DNA of 64,000 bases from CAYRWR01 sp964537555 (lineage in GTDB: Bacteria; Spirochaetota; Brevinematia; Brevinematales; CAYRWR01), in NCBI GenBank assembly GCA_964537555.1, contig CAZIAD010000008.1, positions 38,276 to 102,275 on the forward strand. The letters are read 5' to 3'. The translations under genes and the position numbers were made by a program. Positions 8,487 through 17,748 of this stretch are shown one piece after another (positions within the stretch are counted from its first letter, which is position 1; every line of letters begins with the position of its first letter). The notes below the pieces were generated by a model. That model searched no databases. It was given only the letters and a program-made list of their open reading frames with translations, and was not told the origin of the DNA.

Positions 8487-9284
8487 TTATTGAGGCAGGA
8501 GCAGTTGATTCTGAGTAGGGAGAGTATTGGCAGGGGCTTTCTGCTGCATCGCTGCTTCACTGTAGAAATACACCTTTCCCCGGGCAAACTGAGACCACTG
8601 AGAATCAGGGTACTGTTCTGCGACCTGGGCGTACAGCATCTTGGCACTGGCGGTGTCACCCTGCATCTCTTTACAGCGGGCCATCCCCACAATGGATATG
8701 GGATTAAATCCCTGGCCTTTATAGTCACGGGTCACTTTTTCATAGTGCTCAAACGCCTGTGTGTAATCATTCAGCTGTTCATAAGTCTGAGCCAGGCCCA
8801 GATTGGCGATAGCCAGATAAAAGGGACGCTTTTCATTAGCGATAGCTTCAATATACAGAGTCTCTGCCTGTTTAAAATATTCAGTCTGCTTGTTATAATA
8901 TGCCTGCTGATAGTAGAACTGTGCAAAAAACAAACGGGCTCTGGTAGCAGCCAGGGTTCCGGAGTGAGTCTTTATCATACTATCCAGATTTTGTGACTGT
9001 CTCTGCTGTTCCTGCATGACCTGTTTCTGTATCTCAGGCTCAGCATCCTGATAGTTTCTGGCTTCCTGAAAAGTGATCATAGCCTGGTCATAAATGGTAG
9101 CCGCTTCCATTTCTTTATTGTTGCGGATAGTCTTGAGAATAGTGAATGCCACAAAAACTACCAGTATAGCGGTGAGGCCAATAGAAATAATATTGGAATA
9201 TTTATTAAACAACTCTACCAGAGGGTGCTTTTTATCCCCGGTATTTTTTGTTGCTTTCTGTCCACGGTTTATTTTGGAGCCCAT
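8487..9284 (-). CDS. Membrane-anchored TPR protein (YfgM/TPR_21-like)
   Basis: A 265-residue protein with a basic cytoplasmic start (KINRGQKATK), one membrane helix at about residues 34-52 (IISIGLTAILVVFVAFTIL), then a helical periplasmic region of TPR-like repeats. Repeats are visible around YLAIANLGLAQTYEQL and GFNPISIVGMARCKEM. This layout matches the YfgM/TPR_21 group, which touches the SecYEG translocon and periplasmic chaperones. The tail is Gln/Pro-rich. It begins one base after the rpsA stop codon, so translation is probably coupled to ribosomal protein S1. The YfgM assignment is an inference from topology. Confidence 0.65.
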   Translation of the reverse strand: MGSKINRGQKATKNTGDKKHPLVELFNKYSNIISIGLTAILVVFVAFTILKTIRNNKEMEAATIYDQAMITFQEARNYQDAEPEIQKQVMQEQQRQSQNLDSMIKTHSGTLAATRARLFFAQFYYQQAYYNKQTEYFKQAETLYIEAIANEKRPFYLAIANLGLAQTYEQLNDYTQAFEHYEKVTRDYKGQGFNPISIVGMARCKEMQGDTASAKMLYAQVAEQYPDSQWSQFARGKVYFYSEAAMQQKAPANTLPTQNQLLLPQ

Positions 9285-9285
9285 A

Positions 9286-11067
9286 TTATTCTTCCTCAGA
9301 TTCGGCTTCTTCTGAAGCCTCTTCTGTCTTTTTCTTGGGTGCTGCTTTTTTAGCAGGCTTTTTCTTGTCTGCTACAGTAAGATTCTTAAACTGATCAGCC
9401 AGGATCGCACCCATAGAAGTAGAGGCAGCATCCTCAGATTTTTCTTCCACTATGTACTTTTGGACATCTTTATTTTCTTCATGGAGAATAAAGTCTTTTA
9501 TAGATAACTCTATCTTCTGTTTGGCAACATCACAGAATTTGACCAATGCTTTGATTTTATCGCCTTCTTTAAGTACATCTGAGACTTTTTCTACCTTGTC
9601 TTTAGACAGATTGGAAATATGGATAAATCCGGTCATATCCTCACCCAGATCCACTTCCACACCACTGTCTACTATGGCTTTTACGGTCGCTTCAACAGCA
9701 GCACCTTTAGGGTAATTCATAGAGAAAGATTTGTAGGGGTTATCAGACAGCTGTTTGATACCCAATCTGAGCTTTTCTCTGCTTTTGTCCAGAGCCAGGA
9801 CTACTACTTCCAGAGAATCGCCTTTTTTAAAGCGTTCGGTCAGATCGACCTCAGTTTCCATCCAGTCTACATCTTCCTTTCTTAAAAGGCCGTCAATGCC
9901 GTCTTCAAAACGGACAAACACTCCGAAGTCCAGAATAGATGAAATGACACCGGTAAGCTTTCTGCCATGAGTATATTTCTGATCTGCCTCATCCCAGGGA
10001 TTAGGCATTATCTCTTTAAGAGAAACATCCAGCCTCTTTCTTTCTACGTCCAGATTCTTGACCTTTACAGTTACCATATCGCCGATCTTGACGATCTTTT
10101 TAGGGTCTTTGGTCTTCTGAGTCCAGGACATCTCATCGGTAGGCAGGAATCCTTCGATTCCATCTTCCACCTCTACTACAGCACCGTCACGTCTGTAACG
10201 TACTACTTTAGCATTTATGGTATCTCCAACAGAGATCTGAGTGCCGATACTGTCCCATGGATTGGGCATAAGCAGTTTTTTGGAAACTTTAACGGAATCC
10301 TTACTGGGATCCAGATTGATGATCTCGACTTCCAGCTCATCACCTCTTTGTACTACCTTCTTCAGGTCATTGAGGTACTTCCAGGAAAAGTCTGAGATGT
10401 GTAAAAAGGCCTTTATGCCTTCAGTATTCATGATCAGATAGTTCTGTTCCACATCATCTACTGTTCCGGACAGCTTGTCACCCACTTTATGCTGTTCAAA
10501 AAAGACATTATACACTTTTTTGACTGTCTTGCGGAGGTACTGTCTGCGGGATACAGTCACGTTATTGCGACGCATCTCGATTACAGAAAACTCATACTCC
10601 TGGCCGATCATATCTTCCAGGTTTTCAAATTTACGGGTGTCTATGTGAGATAAAGGGAGAAATGCCGAGCTCTTCATCCCCAGGTCTACTTTAAAGCCCT
10701 TGGGAGAATCACCTTTCTTGACCACTTCTTCGATCTTACCCTTGACAGGGAGCTCTTCCTTGTAGGCCTGGAAAACATCATCCTGTTTCGCAAACTTGAG
10801 TGCAGCTTTGAATGAGGCCTGGTGGACACCATCTTTCATATCCTTAAGGATAACTGAGATCTGGTCCCCTATCTTAGGAGTCTCATCAAATTCTTCTACA
10901 GGAACGACGGCCTCAGACTTGGACCCCAAGTCTAAAAAGATATCTGTTTCTGTGATCTGGACTACGGTCCCCCTTTTTACAGGACCAAAATTCTCTTCTG
11001 ACGCACTTTTTTCTTCTTCTGCCTGCATCGCAGCCAGGAAAATATCGTCATGATTATTAGACACCAT
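9286..11067 (-). CDS. rpsA: 30S ribosomal protein S1
   Basis: Ribosomal protein that unfolds mRNA and brings it to the 30S subunit. At 593 residues it carries six S1 OB-fold domains at about 31-91, 108-175, 198-264, 283-351, 369-439 and 456-525, each with the usual G-x-V-x-x-I opening. The duplicated MPNPWD linkers after domains 3 and 4 are typical. A low-complexity Lys/Ala then Glu-rich tail (566-593) is extra compared with the 557-residue E. coli protein. The start at 11067 follows AAGAGG; the upstream TTG start would contain it. It is the first gene of a two-gene transcript with the TPR protein. Confidence 0.95.
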   Translation of the reverse strand: MVSNNHDDIFLAAMQAEEEKSASEENFGPVKRGTVVQITETDIFLDLGSKSEAVVPVEEFDETPKIGDQISVILKDMKDGVHQASFKAALKFAKQDDVFQAYKEELPVKGKIEEVVKKGDSPKGFKVDLGMKSSAFLPLSHIDTRKFENLEDMIGQEYEFSVIEMRRNNVTVSRRQYLRKTVKKVYNVFFEQHKVGDKLSGTVDDVEQNYLIMNTEGIKAFLHISDFSWKYLNDLKKVVQRGDELEVEIINLDPSKDSVKVSKKLLMPNPWDSIGTQISVGDTINAKVVRYRRDGAVVEVEDGIEGFLPTDEMSWTQKTKDPKKIVKIGDMVTVKVKNLDVERKRLDVSLKEIMPNPWDEADQKYTHGRKLTGVISSILDFGVFVRFEDGIDGLLRKEDVDWMETEVDLTERFKKGDSLEVVVLALDKSREKLRLGIKQLSDNPYKSFSMNYPKGAAVEATVKAIVDSGVEVDLGEDMTGFIHISNLSKDKVEKVSDVLKEGDKIKALVKFCDVAKQKIELSIKDFILHEENKDVQKYIVEEKSEDAASTSMGAILADQFKNLTVADKKKPAKKAAPKKKTEEASEEAESEEE

Positions 11068-11099
11068 ATATACCTCTTGCACTTATATCGCAGTCATTT

Positions 11100-11127
11100 A
11101 TTTTAACTGCTATCTTTTATTTGTCAA
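11100..11127 (-). promoter_or_regulatory. Predicted promoter of rpsA
   Basis: Minus-strand TTGACA (11127-11122), 16 bases, TAAAAT (11105-11100). The leader would be about 25-30 bases long. Confidence 0.6.
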
Positions 11128-11169
11128 TATTTCGGGCTCATCTGTAAGCTTTTTCAGTGCTTTTTCAGA

Positions 11170-11826
11170 TCAGGGGATAGAAATATCTTCCAGCTTGAAA
11201 GATTCCGGTTTATTTTGCTTAGGCTTAAAGGTCTGGACCATAAACATATTGGGGATCTGATAGCTTTTCCCTGACCTTTTCTTAAGCCTGTATTTCAGCA
11301 AAGTGGAAGAGAGTATTTCTGTACCCATAAAATAGTCGATCCGTAAAATCTGCATAGTAGAGGGATTGACATAAGCCAGAAAACTATTTTGGGCTTCTTT
11401 TAGCTGAATACGTAACTTTACCAGGCCCGACCCGGAGTATTGCATCTCGAAGTCATACCTTTCCAGAAGCTGCTCATCTGAAATCGAGGTCAGGATAGGC
11501 CCCAGAGTAAACAGACGGACATATTGAGCAAACAGACCTTCATACAGTTCATCCACATTTTCCACTTTTATAGAGATCGCTTCTTTTTTATCAAATGTCA
11601 GTTTTACCTGGGGGTTGACACCAGCTTTTATGTAAGATGTGGATGGTATAGACTTGATCTTCTGGTCAATAGTAGGGCCATCCAGGCGGGCTGTAAATTG
11701 CTGAGGCAGGTTTTGCAGTGTCTCTGCCCTCAGCCTCTTGAAAAAAGACTCGGCACTTTCTACCCCAAACACCATAGTGCCGCTAAATATCAATAAAAAC
11801 ATCAGGCTGCATACTTTCTTATACAT
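11170..11826 (-). CDS. Exported protein of unknown function
   Basis: A 218-residue protein with a signal peptide (MYKKVCSLMFLLIFSGTMVFG). The mature part is rich in beta-strands with alternating hydrophobics (VKLTFDKKEAISIKVENV, FLAYVNPSTMQILRIDYFMG). It resembles the fold pattern of LolA-type lipid or lipoprotein carriers, but I see no diagnostic motif and do not assign it. It lies 28 bases after the LVIVD lipoprotein gene and is likely co-transcribed with it. Confidence 0.6.
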   Translation of the reverse strand: MYKKVCSLMFLLIFSGTMVFGVESAESFFKRLRAETLQNLPQQFTARLDGPTIDQKIKSIPSTSYIKAGVNPQVKLTFDKKEAISIKVENVDELYEGLFAQYVRLFTLGPILTSISDEQLLERYDFEMQYSGSGLVKLRIQLKEAQNSFLAYVNPSTMQILRIDYFMGTEILSSTLLKYRLKKRSGKSYQIPNMFMVQTFKPKQNKPESFKLEDISIP

Positions 11827-11854
11827 TATAAAATCTCCTGTTTAATCCCTATTC

Positions 11855-12883
11855 CTATCTGGCAAATACTTTAACACCATCAGGGCCATAAGCACCCACG
11901 ATGAATGAGTTTACCAGCACCAGATCCCACACCATTCCCTGTTTCACTGGATTTTCCTTTTTCAAATAGGGCTGTGAAGGAGTGGTAAAATCAAGCCACA
12001 GGATGCCATTGGAACCATCGGCTACATAGACATCATCACCGTTTGCGATGACCGCATTGGCTTCTCCTACTGTGGTATAACTGCCGATGAAGCCGGGTTT
12101 GGAAGGGTTGCTCACATCATAAGCCCAGACCCCCATCATACGGTCGGCTACAAACAAAGTATCCCCTCCGCCTGACAGAGCCACCCCTCTGGCATCAGAG
12201 ATCTCATAGGATATCTGTGCAGAAATGGTGGGGGTACCTCCCAGGTCAGTGATGACATAGACTCCGCCGTTTTTAGCCGCTATATAGGCTGTAGTACCAT
12301 TCACTACTATGTCTACCGCCTGTCCTATAGGTAATGAAATAGTAGTAGGAACACCTATGGTAGGGCCGCCGGTATTGATAGAATATATGCAAAGTCCCAG
12401 ATTTTCATCTGCCACATAGGCATTATAGGTGGCACCTGCATCAACGACATATAATGCTCTGGAATTGGCCCCGGCCACAGTATTTCGGGTCACCAGTACC
12501 ACCACATTGTTAGTGTCTGATTTATCGACCACAGCCAGTCCGCCTGTCTCGTCAAAATTACCCAGAGCCAGGAAGACAAAATCTCCTTCCACATATACAT
12601 CGTTTACCGGGAAACTGGAAGGTACATTGTAATTTGTGCCTATTATACTCAAATTAGAGATATCGGAGACATCGATCATAGTGATGCCACTGAATTCAGC
12701 TGAAGCAAAAAGAAGGCTGCTGCCCATGGACAGGGACTTCATCACTTCTGAATTGTTACCCGTAAGGCTGCCCACCTGGAACAGGTCACCTGCAGCTGTA
12801 CCGCTTCCCGCAGCAGAGCAGGCCATAGCCATAGTCAGAATCAGCCCGGCCAGAAATAATCCGAAGTATCTATAATAAGACAT
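11855..12883 (-). CDS. LVIVD-repeat lipoprotein (beta-propeller)
   Basis: A 342-residue lipoprotein whose signal ends TMAMAC. The mature protein contains five or six LVIVD-type repeats of about 45 residues, recognisable as GITMIDVSDISNLSIIG, GLAVVDKSD, GVYVITDLGGTPTI, GVWAYDVSNPSKPGFIG and GILWLDFTTPSQPYL. These repeats form surface beta-propellers in bacteria and archaea; their ligands are generally unknown. The start follows AAGGAG at 12883, with an earlier in-frame Met lacking a signal. It leads a two-gene operon with the exported protein downstream. Confidence 0.85.
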   Translation of the reverse strand: MSYYRYFGLFLAGLILTMAMACSAAGSGTAAGDLFQVGSLTGNNSEVMKSLSMGSSLLFASAEFSGITMIDVSDISNLSIIGTNYNVPSSFPVNDVYVEGDFVFLALGNFDETGGLAVVDKSDTNNVVVLVTRNTVAGANSRALYVVDAGATYNAYVADENLGLCIYSINTGGPTIGVPTTISLPIGQAVDIVVNGTTAYIAAKNGGVYVITDLGGTPTISAQISYEISDARGVALSGGGDTLFVADRMMGVWAYDVSNPSKPGFIGSYTTVGEANAVIANGDDVYVADGSNGILWLDFTTPSQPYLKKENPVKQGMVWDLVLVNSFIVGAYGPDGVKVFAR

Positions 12884-12922
12884 AATTTCTCCTTTTGAGA
12901 ATATAATTATCTGCACAACAAT

Positions 12923-12951
12923 AATATAACTTTATTAATCAAGAAAATCAA
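12923..12951 (-). promoter_or_regulatory. Predicted promoter of the LVIVD lipoprotein operon
   Basis: Minus-strand TTGATT (12951-12946), 17 bases, TATATT (12928-12923). Confidence 0.6.
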
Positions 12952-13018
12952 CTGGCATCCCTCAATTCCTGCAGTTTTTTATTATTCCAGGGCTTATTAT
13001 CATATTCATCCTTCAAAT

Positions 13019-13047
13019 TTGCATAAAGGCACACCTATATCTATAAT
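13019..13047 (+). promoter_or_regulatory. Predicted promoter of the GH13 gene
   Basis: TTGCAT (13019-13024), 17 bases, TATAAT (13042-13047). The start codon is 30 bases on, behind GTGGAG. Confidence 0.7.
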
Positions 13048-13076
13048 TATAACAGATCTGTACGTGGAGTAAATAC

Positions 13077-15068
13077 ATGGAAGCAAAATACAGAGTCTCC
13101 TTCAAGATCCCCGCCCATTATAATACCCGCTCAGTGGATATCATAGGAGATTTTAACTCCTGGAAAGAGGAGAAACTCTCTCTGGAAGATGATGACGGAG
13201 ATAATATCTGGTGGGGAGAGACTAAGCTGCCATCAGGTATTTATCATTACCAGGTCCTCAGGGACGGCAGTGAGTGTTATCCTGACCCGAATAACCCGGA
13301 TCGGGAGACTTTTGTGGGCAGAGAGACTTCTGTGTTAAAAGTGGGAAAGGCTTTGCTGACCAGTCCCCTTATCCATGATCCCCAAAGTATAGATTATTAC
13401 TGCCAGAAATGTTTTTACCTCTATGCCGCGTTTGACCTGGAGAAATTCAGGAATATTAAACTCCTCCTGGTCAGCAATGATGTCAGTTACTCCTTTAACA
13501 GTACTTTATTATACCATGACTATAATTACAGTTATCACTACTTCCACTCTCTGGCTATAGACCTGGCCGGGCAGGATTTTTTATATTATTTTGAGCTGGA
13601 AAATATGGACAAGAGTTTTTCCTATTACGGTAAAAACGGCTTGTGCCTTTCGGAATGGGAGGTAGAGCAGTATGAGGCACATCATCCGGGCCAAGCCTCA
13701 CTGGAAGTACCGGATTGGGTCAGAGAGGCCATATTCTACCAGATATTCCCGGAACGCTTCGCCAATGGAGACGCATCTCTTAATCCCTCTCCCCTCAGTT
13801 CTCCCGGTGACTTACCTCAAAGCGACAGTTTTTACGGTGGAGACATTCCCGGTATCATCCAGAGATTTGATCACCTCAAAAAACTGGGGGTCAATGCCAT
13901 ATACCTCAATCCTGTATTTAAAGCAGACACTAACCACAAATATGATACCGCTGATTATGAGAAGATAGACCCTCACTTCGGGACAAAAAAGGATTTTGAC
14001 GAGCTCCTCAAGAAGGTACATGAGAATGGCATGCATTTACTACTGGATGGGGTGTTTAACCACACCGGTACAAGCCATAAAGCCTGGAAGGATATTGAAA
14101 AAAACAGAGAAAAATCTCCCTACCTGGACTGGTACCGGGTACACAAGTTTCCCCTTATCGAGGAGGGCAAAGCCAACTATGACTGCTGGTGGAATTTTCC
14201 CAGTCTGCCCGAGTTAAATGTGGAAGACAACCCTGAAGTATGGGAATACCTCCTGAAGATTGCCCGTAAATGGATAAAAGAAGGGAGTGACGGCTGGAGA
14301 CTGGATGTACCTAATGAGGTAGATCACTCCTTCTGGAAAGCATTCCGTAAAGCAGTCAAAGAGATACGTCCAGATGCTTTTATTTTGGGAGAAATCTGGC
14401 AGGATGGCCGGCCCTGGCTTCAGGGAGATGAGTTTGATTCAGTCATGAATTACCGCTTCCGGGACGCTGCAGTCGAGTTTTTTGCGCAGCGCAAGTCCCC
14501 CGTCGAAGACCTGGTCACCCAGCTGGGCAGGCAGATCAAAGACTATCCCATGCAGGCAAATTATACCATGTTTAATCTCCTGTCCAGTCATGATACAGCC
14601 CGCTTTTATACTGTGGCAGGCTGTGATAAAAAAAGGCTGCACCTGGCCATGGCTTTTCAGTTTACCTATCTGGGGGTGCCTTCCATATATTACGGAGAAG
14701 AGATAGGCCTGGAAGGGGGCCGGGACCCCGACAATCGTCGTATGATGCCCTGGTCTAAAAAAGAGCAGGATAGTGAGATACTGGGATGGTATAAGGATCT
14801 CATCCGGATACGCAAAGAGAACCCAATATTGAGCCAGGGCAATATCAGCTTCTTTCTGCAAAAAGACAATATTCTGGGATTTTCCCGATTTGACGAGCAG
14901 GATATACTGTATATACTTATCAACAACTCAGATGAGAATACCAATGTAGATATTACTCAATATGCCGGAAATGGTGATTTTGTGGATATTTCCAAAGATT
15001 ATCCCCTGAAAAGGAAAAAAGCCTACACGCTTTATGCCAATGATTTTGCTATATTAAAAAAATTATAG
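13077..15068 (+). CDS. GH13 alpha-amylase family enzyme, cyclomaltodextrinase/neopullulanase type
   Basis: Probably cleaves cyclodextrins, maltodextrins or pullulan in the cytoplasm, since no signal peptide is present. The 663 residues begin with a CBM48-like sandwich (SVDIIGDFNSWKEEKL, residues about 19-34). The GH13 barrel starts near residue 217 with AIFYQIFPERFANGD, a phrase typical of the neopullulanase subgroup. The catalytic residues are visible: nucleophile Asp410 in GWRLDVPNE, acid/base Glu439 in FILGEIW and Asp506 in SSHDT. GDIPGIIQRFDHLKKLG and YYGEEIGLEGGRDPDNR are also standard. A C-terminal beta domain follows. A 76-residue membrane protein gene starts 27 bases downstream. Exact substrate cannot be told. 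Confidence 0.9.
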   Translation: MEAKYRVSFKIPAHYNTRSVDIIGDFNSWKEEKLSLEDDDGDNIWWGETKLPSGIYHYQVLRDGSECYPDPNNPDRETFVGRETSVLKVGKALLTSPLIHDPQSIDYYCQKCFYLYAAFDLEKFRNIKLLLVSNDVSYSFNSTLLYHDYNYSYHYFHSLAIDLAGQDFLYYFELENMDKSFSYYGKNGLCLSEWEVEQYEAHHPGQASLEVPDWVREAIFYQIFPERFANGDASLNPSPLSSPGDLPQSDSFYGGDIPGIIQRFDHLKKLGVNAIYLNPVFKADTNHKYDTADYEKIDPHFGTKKDFDELLKKVHENGMHLLLDGVFNHTGTSHKAWKDIEKNREKSPYLDWYRVHKFPLIEEGKANYDCWWNFPSLPELNVEDNPEVWEYLLKIARKWIKEGSDGWRLDVPNEVDHSFWKAFRKAVKEIRPDAFILGEIWQDGRPWLQGDEFDSVMNYRFRDAAVEFFAQRKSPVEDLVTQLGRQIKDYPMQANYTMFNLLSSHDTARFYTVAGCDKKRLHLAMAFQFTYLGVPSIYYGEEIGLEGGRDPDNRRMMPWSKKEQDSEILGWYKDLIRIRKENPILSQGNISFFLQKDNILGFSRFDEQDILYILINNSDENTNVDITQYAGNGDFVDISKDYPLKRKKAYTLYANDFAILKKL

Positions 15069-15095
15069 GTGCCAAAGGATACACAGGAGGAGATT

Positions 15096-15326
15096 ATGAA
15101 GAAATGGGCAATAGCACTGGGATTTGTAATGACACTGGGAATGACGAGCCCCCTGCTCTCACAGACTACCCGTATCACCAATATGGAATATGTAGAACAG
15201 TTTAAAAAAGAAGTAGCCCGTCAGGACAAAAGCAACGGTGTTTTTTCTGTAATTGGATCTGTGATAGGATTAGGATTGATCATTTGGTTTATCATCAGCC
15301 GCTTTACCAGAAAAAAAAAGGATTAA
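15096..15326 (+). CDS. Small exported protein with C-terminal membrane helix
   Basis: Seventy-six residues: a signal-like N-terminus (MKKWAIALGFVMTLGMTSPLLS), a short hydrophilic middle, then a helix VIGSVIGLGLIIWFII and a basic tail RFTRKKKD. The start at 15096 follows AGGAGGAG; the earlier GTG would place that site inside the gene. The basic tail predicts an N-out/C-in anchor after signal cleavage. It is close behind the GH13 gene and probably in the same transcript. I do not recognise a family. Confidence 0.6.
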   Translation: MKKWAIALGFVMTLGMTSPLLSQTTRITNMEYVEQFKKEVARQDKSNGVFSVIGSVIGLGLIIWFIISRFTRKKKD

Positions 15327-15351
15327 GTCGCAATTACTTTTTTAACCCGGG

Positions 15352-15669
15352 TTATGCAGACTTTTCCTTAATAATTTCCAAAATCTCCTCAGTCGGGACA
15401 AACTGGCCCTTTTCCTCCATGTGTACTATTGCATAGAAATTACAATTCTTGCAGTTATCTATTTTTTTGGCATAATCACCCTGGATCTTTCCACCACACA
15501 AAGTTCCGGCTACCGCCCAACAGGCTCTGCCCCCTTTCTCTCCATTATTGATCCCGTCAGTGGCCTGGGTTTCACAGGCTGGACACACTCCCAACTCAGC
15601 TGCATGATATCCTCCCGGCTGACGACCGCAGTTCTTAAAATCCCAGCAGTTCATCCTGATCAAATCCAT
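15352..15669 (-). CDS. Two-CW domain Cys-rich protein
   Basis: A 105-residue cytoplasmic protein with nine cysteines. It opens with NCWDFKNCGRQPGG and has a second Cys-Trp pair at ACWAVAGTLCGG, plus CPACE and NCKNCNFY. This is the pattern of the two-CW domain, often found alone or fused to sensory domains in anaerobes and thought to bind metal or an Fe-S cluster. The start is supported by GGAGG. It is convergent with the small membrane protein gene and separate from the suf operon. The biochemical role is unknown. Confidence 0.8.
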   Translation of the reverse strand: MDLIRMNCWDFKNCGRQPGGYHAAELGVCPACETQATDGINNGEKGGRACWAVAGTLCGGKIQGDYAKKIDNCKNCNFYAIVHMEEKGQFVPTEEILEIIKEKSA

Positions 15670-15781
15670 ATCTTACCTCCACAGTAGGAATATACTAAAA
15701 GATTCCCATAAGAATGATTAGATTATACAGCATACATAAATTCAGTCAAGAGCTAAAGAGGATATATTTGATTTTCGCGGT

Positions 15782-16207
15782 CTATTTTTCCTGGAGCATA
15801 GCCTCTATGGCATGCCAGGCCAGGGTGGCGCATTTGACACGGGCCGGGTATTTCATGACCCCTTCCAGAGCTACCAGGTCCTCATAGGGCTCCAGACTGC
15901 CCTCCTTCTGGGAGCGGAATGCGGCCAGAAACTCCGCGATATTCTGCCGGGCCTGAGCTACCGTCTTACCCGCCAGAAACTCACTCATCATAGAGGCGCT
16001 GGATACAGAGATGGCACAACCATGGGACTCATGATGTATGCCCTGTATGATCCCATCCTGGATGATAAGCTCCATCTTGAGGGAGTCGCCACAGGAGGGA
16101 TTTTCATGAGCCTGCTCATCAGGGATATTATCCAGCTGCACAAAATTACGGGGATGCTTGTAATGATCCAGGATGATATCCTGGTACAGCCCTTCCATTA
16201 TACTCAT
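15782..16207 (-). CDS. sufU: SufU-type Fe-S cluster assembly protein
   Basis: A 141-residue NifU-N-like protein that accepts sulfur from SufS. The three ligand cysteines are present in NPSCGDSL, SHGCAISVS and RVKCATLAWH, with the Asp of CGDS. The roughly 60-residue spacing between the second and third Cys fits SufU rather than IscU. The ATG overlaps the sufS stop by four bases (ATGA), so translation is coupled; a longer in-frame start at 16225 is unlikely. It is the last suf gene. In Firmicutes-type systems SufU is a zinc-dependent sulfurtransferase, and the same role is inferred here. Confidence 0.92.
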   Translation of the reverse strand: MSIMEGLYQDIILDHYKHPRNFVQLDNIPDEQAHENPSCGDSLKMELIIQDGIIQGIHHESHGCAISVSSASMMSEFLAGKTVAQARQNIAEFLAAFRSQKEGSLEPYEDLVALEGVMKYPARVKCATLAWHAIEAMLQEK

Positions 16208-17436
16208 TTGAAAAACTCCCTGCATTTATTGAGGGCATCAGCCAGACGATCTACATCTTCCATAGTATTATAGGCGTAAAGGCTGGCCCGGGCCAGGGCA
16301 CTGAGCCCCAGCTTACGCATCACAGGCTGGGCACAATGATGTCCTGCCCGTATAGACACCCCCTCATGGTTGAGGAACTGGGCTATATCATGGGGATGTA
16401 CCCCCTCCAGGTCAAAGGAGAACACCCCGGTGTGCTGAGCCGCACGGCTAAATATTCGTATTCCGGAGATCCCCTTCAGTGTCTCCGCAGTATACGTAGA
16501 CAGGTCTCTGACCCGTTCCTCGATTTGACCCATGCCTATCGAGGACAGATAGTCCACCGCGGCACCCAGGCCTATAGCTCCGGAGATATTAGGAGTCCCT
16601 GCTTCAAATCGGTAAGGAATATCGTTCCACTGGGCCCGGTCCAGCCACACTGCCCGTATCATATCACCTCCCCCCACCCAGGGTTCCATCTGTTGCAGGT
16701 ACTCTGCTTTTGCATAGAGGACACCGATACCGCTAGGGCCCATCATCTTATGTCCTGAGAAACTGAGAAAGTCACAGTCCAGGTCCTGCACATCAATGGG
16801 CATATGGGGAACACTCTGGGCCCCGTCAATAGCTACAGGGATGCCTTTTTGGTGAGCTCTTTGTATGATCTCCTGGACAGGGTTGATTGTGCCGAACACA
16901 TTGGATACATGGACCAGGGAGACCAGTTTCACTCCCTGCAAAAGCGCCTCCAGCTCATCCAGTATGAGCTCCCCCCTGTCATTAAAGGGAATGAACCTGA
17001 GACCCAGATCCTTTTCGCGAGCTATCATCTGCCAGGGGATGAGGTTGGAATGATGTTCCATCTCAGACAGAAGGATCACATCCCCACGTGACAGATTATG
17101 CCGGGCCCAGGAATAAGCGATGAGGTTCAGAGAGGCTGTAGTACCGGAAGTAAACACGATCTCTGTCTCACTGCGGGCATGGATAAAGCGGGCAATCCTG
17201 GCGCGGGCCCCCTCGTACTCCTCAGTGGCCCGGGCACCCAGATCATGGAAAGATCTGTGCACATTGGCACTGTATTCACTGTTATAGGCATTTATAGCCT
17301 CTATGACAGATACAGGCTTCAGGGATGTCGCCCCGCTGTCCAGATAGACCAGACCGGGCTCGGTTTTATAAATAGGAAAATCCGCCCTTATATTTTTCAA
17401 TACAGGCACAGCTTGTGTTTCCATCATGTGTGGCAT
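16204..17436 (-). CDS. sufS: Cysteine desulfurase SufS
   Basis: PLP-dependent group II cysteine desulfurase that takes sulfur from cysteine for Fe-S cluster assembly. The 410 residues show the PLP lysine in SFSGHKMMGPSG, the cofactor-contacting EMEHHSNLIPW and DGAQSVPH segments, and the catalytic-loop Cys in RAGHHCAQP near the C-terminus. It lies between the Rieske gene and sufU, which it overlaps by four bases. The start at 17436 is backed by GGGAGG. All expected residues are intact. Confidence 0.95.
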   Translation of the reverse strand: MPHMMETQAVPVLKNIRADFPIYKTEPGLVYLDSGATSLKPVSVIEAINAYNSEYSANVHRSFHDLGARATEEYEGARARIARFIHARSETEIVFTSGTTASLNLIAYSWARHNLSRGDVILLSEMEHHSNLIPWQMIAREKDLGLRFIPFNDRGELILDELEALLQGVKLVSLVHVSNVFGTINPVQEIIQRAHQKGIPVAIDGAQSVPHMPIDVQDLDCDFLSFSGHKMMGPSGIGVLYAKAEYLQQMEPWVGGGDMIRAVWLDRAQWNDIPYRFEAGTPNISGAIGLGAAVDYLSSIGMGQIEERVRDLSTYTAETLKGISGIRIFSRAAQHTGVFSFDLEGVHPHDIAQFLNHEGVSIRAGHHCAQPVMRKLGLSALARASLYAYNTMEDVDRLADALNKCREFFK

Positions 17437-17445
17437 AGGGCCTCC

Positions 17446-17748
17446 CTAGATCTGGATATAGATATCCTGATCTTCTACTTTGACAGGGTATGTCTTTACC
17501 GCTTTGGTTGCCGGGAAGTTTTTTACGGCCCCGGTCTTTATATCAAACTTTGATCCGTGCTTAGGGCAATATACATCCCCAGCCCATATTTCACCCTCTG
17601 AAAGGAGTGAATACTCATGGGAACATACATCATCCATAGCATAGATGCCGTCTTCCAGGCGAAACAGAGCGTATCTCTGCTTGCCTACTATTACCCCCAG
17701 AGAGGAGTGCATCTGGTCCTCCCGGGCTACTTTTACCCATTTTGCCAT
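17446..17748 (-). CDS. Rieske-type [2Fe-2S] ferredoxin within the suf operon
   Basis: A 100-residue soluble Rieske protein of the dioxygenase-ferredoxin/NirD class. It has both cluster-binding boxes: C-x-H in DVCSHEYS and C-x2-H in VYCPKHGSKFD. Its ATG shares one base with the sufD stop codon (TGATG), and GGAGG lies just upstream; the alternative GTG is one codon earlier. Rieske genes occur in several bacterial suf operons, where an electron-transfer role in cluster assembly has been suggested but not settled. No oxygenase is nearby, which supports a suf-linked role. Confidence 0.88.
   Translation of the reverse strand: MAKWVKVAREDQMHSSLGVIVGKQRYALFRLEDGIYAMDDVCSHEYSLLSEGEIWAGDVYCPKHGSKFDIKTGAVKNFPATKAVKTYPVKVEDQDIYIQI

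Noticed and set aside
15343..15354. Palindrome TAACCCGGGTTA over the two-CW gene stop
   Set aside because: It has no loop or T-tract, so it is not a terminator; no regulator site can be recognised.
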